A stretch of DNA of 64,000 nt, from assembly GCA_013299045.1 (NCBI GenBank), contig JAAFJX010000013.1, forward strand, positions 1 to 64,000. Reading direction: 5' to 3'. The translations under genes and the position numbers were made by a program. Below, piece after piece: positions 62,129 through 64,000 of this stretch. The notes below the pieces were generated by a model. The model ran no database searches. It was given only the letters and a program-made list of their open reading frames with translations, and was not told where the DNA came from. Source of the stretch: Cytophagales bacterium. Lineage in GTDB: Bacteria > Bacteroidota > Bacteroidia > Cytophagales > Bernardetiaceae. Each line of letters starts with the position of its first letter. The stretch's first letter is position 1.

Positions 62129-64000
<1,872 letters not shown>

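Overview
The window is a chromosomal segment from a Bacteroidota bacterium, most likely a gliding, Cytophagales-type organism. Three things point there. Large secreted proteins carry type IX secretion system (T9SS) sorting domains, including a CHU_C/gliding-motility type B domain at 26386-29550 and a type A domain at 39807-47168. Promoters have the Bacteroidota form TTG-N17-20-TAnnTTTG (for example before kbl at 49735-49762 and before rpmB at 13508-13537). The small Bacteroidota-specific protein DUF4295 follows rpmB-rpmG. The genus cannot be fixed from the sequence. No rRNA, tRNA, CRISPR array or prophage was seen.

Layout. 1-3461 (-): the N-terminal 1153 residues of a giant secreted HYR-repeat protein, cut by the left edge. 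3504-15567: mostly housekeeping genes (uvrA, a double-parvulin PPIase, a CmcI-like methyltransferase, guaA, rpmB-rpmG-DUF4295, recR, a YihY-family membrane protein). 15647-20977: an 11-repeat secreted protein and a lipoprotein C1 (papain-like) peptidase. 21100-21760: insertion-sequence debris. 21786-25933 (-): three lipoproteins mixed with two paralogous small secreted cysteine-containing peptides, one damaged by a deletion at its promoter and start. 26386-34769: a T9SS type B repeat protein, a small secreted protein, a gamma-carbonic-anhydrase-like protein, cdsA and a membrane-anchored protein with C-terminal MORN-like repeats. 34800-35400: more IS debris. 35478-38027 (-): a protein with three TIR domains, a membrane segment and a TPR-like tail. 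38356-39567 (-): sucC. 39807-47168 (-): a 2453-residue T9SS-exported ExeM/NucH-type extracellular nuclease. 47423-48478 (-): a membrane-anchored coiled-coil protein. 48479-49832: IS relics. 49833-62000: kbl, a TANGO2/NRDE protein, a YbaB/EbfC-GT2 pair, small HTH-like paralogues with a lipoprotein, an orphan ABC ATPase, galE, a TPR protein, another relic repeat and a small fibronectin-like protein. 62129-64000 (-): katG, cut at its 5' end by the right edge.

Four copies of one palindromic element (about 290-460 bp, terminal repeat TAGTCGTCCCTTAAAAA) lie at 21166, 34806 (inverted), 49006 and 60461. Three of them lie beside decayed transposase fragments. They mark the accessory stretches that hold the peptide-lipoprotein cluster and the TIR gene.

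The most interesting signals are: (1) the peptide-lipoprotein cluster, with a hexanucleotide repeat inside the spacer of a candidate promoter, at different copy number in the two paralogous loci; (2) the triple-TIR/TPR membrane protein, in which all three TIR domains keep a Cys-x2-Glu motif; (3) the TIR-bounded relic repeat family; (4) a G11 homopolymer inside a reading frame at 61625-61635; (5) a duplicated promoter-like block before the second small HTH gene and before the lipoprotein gene.
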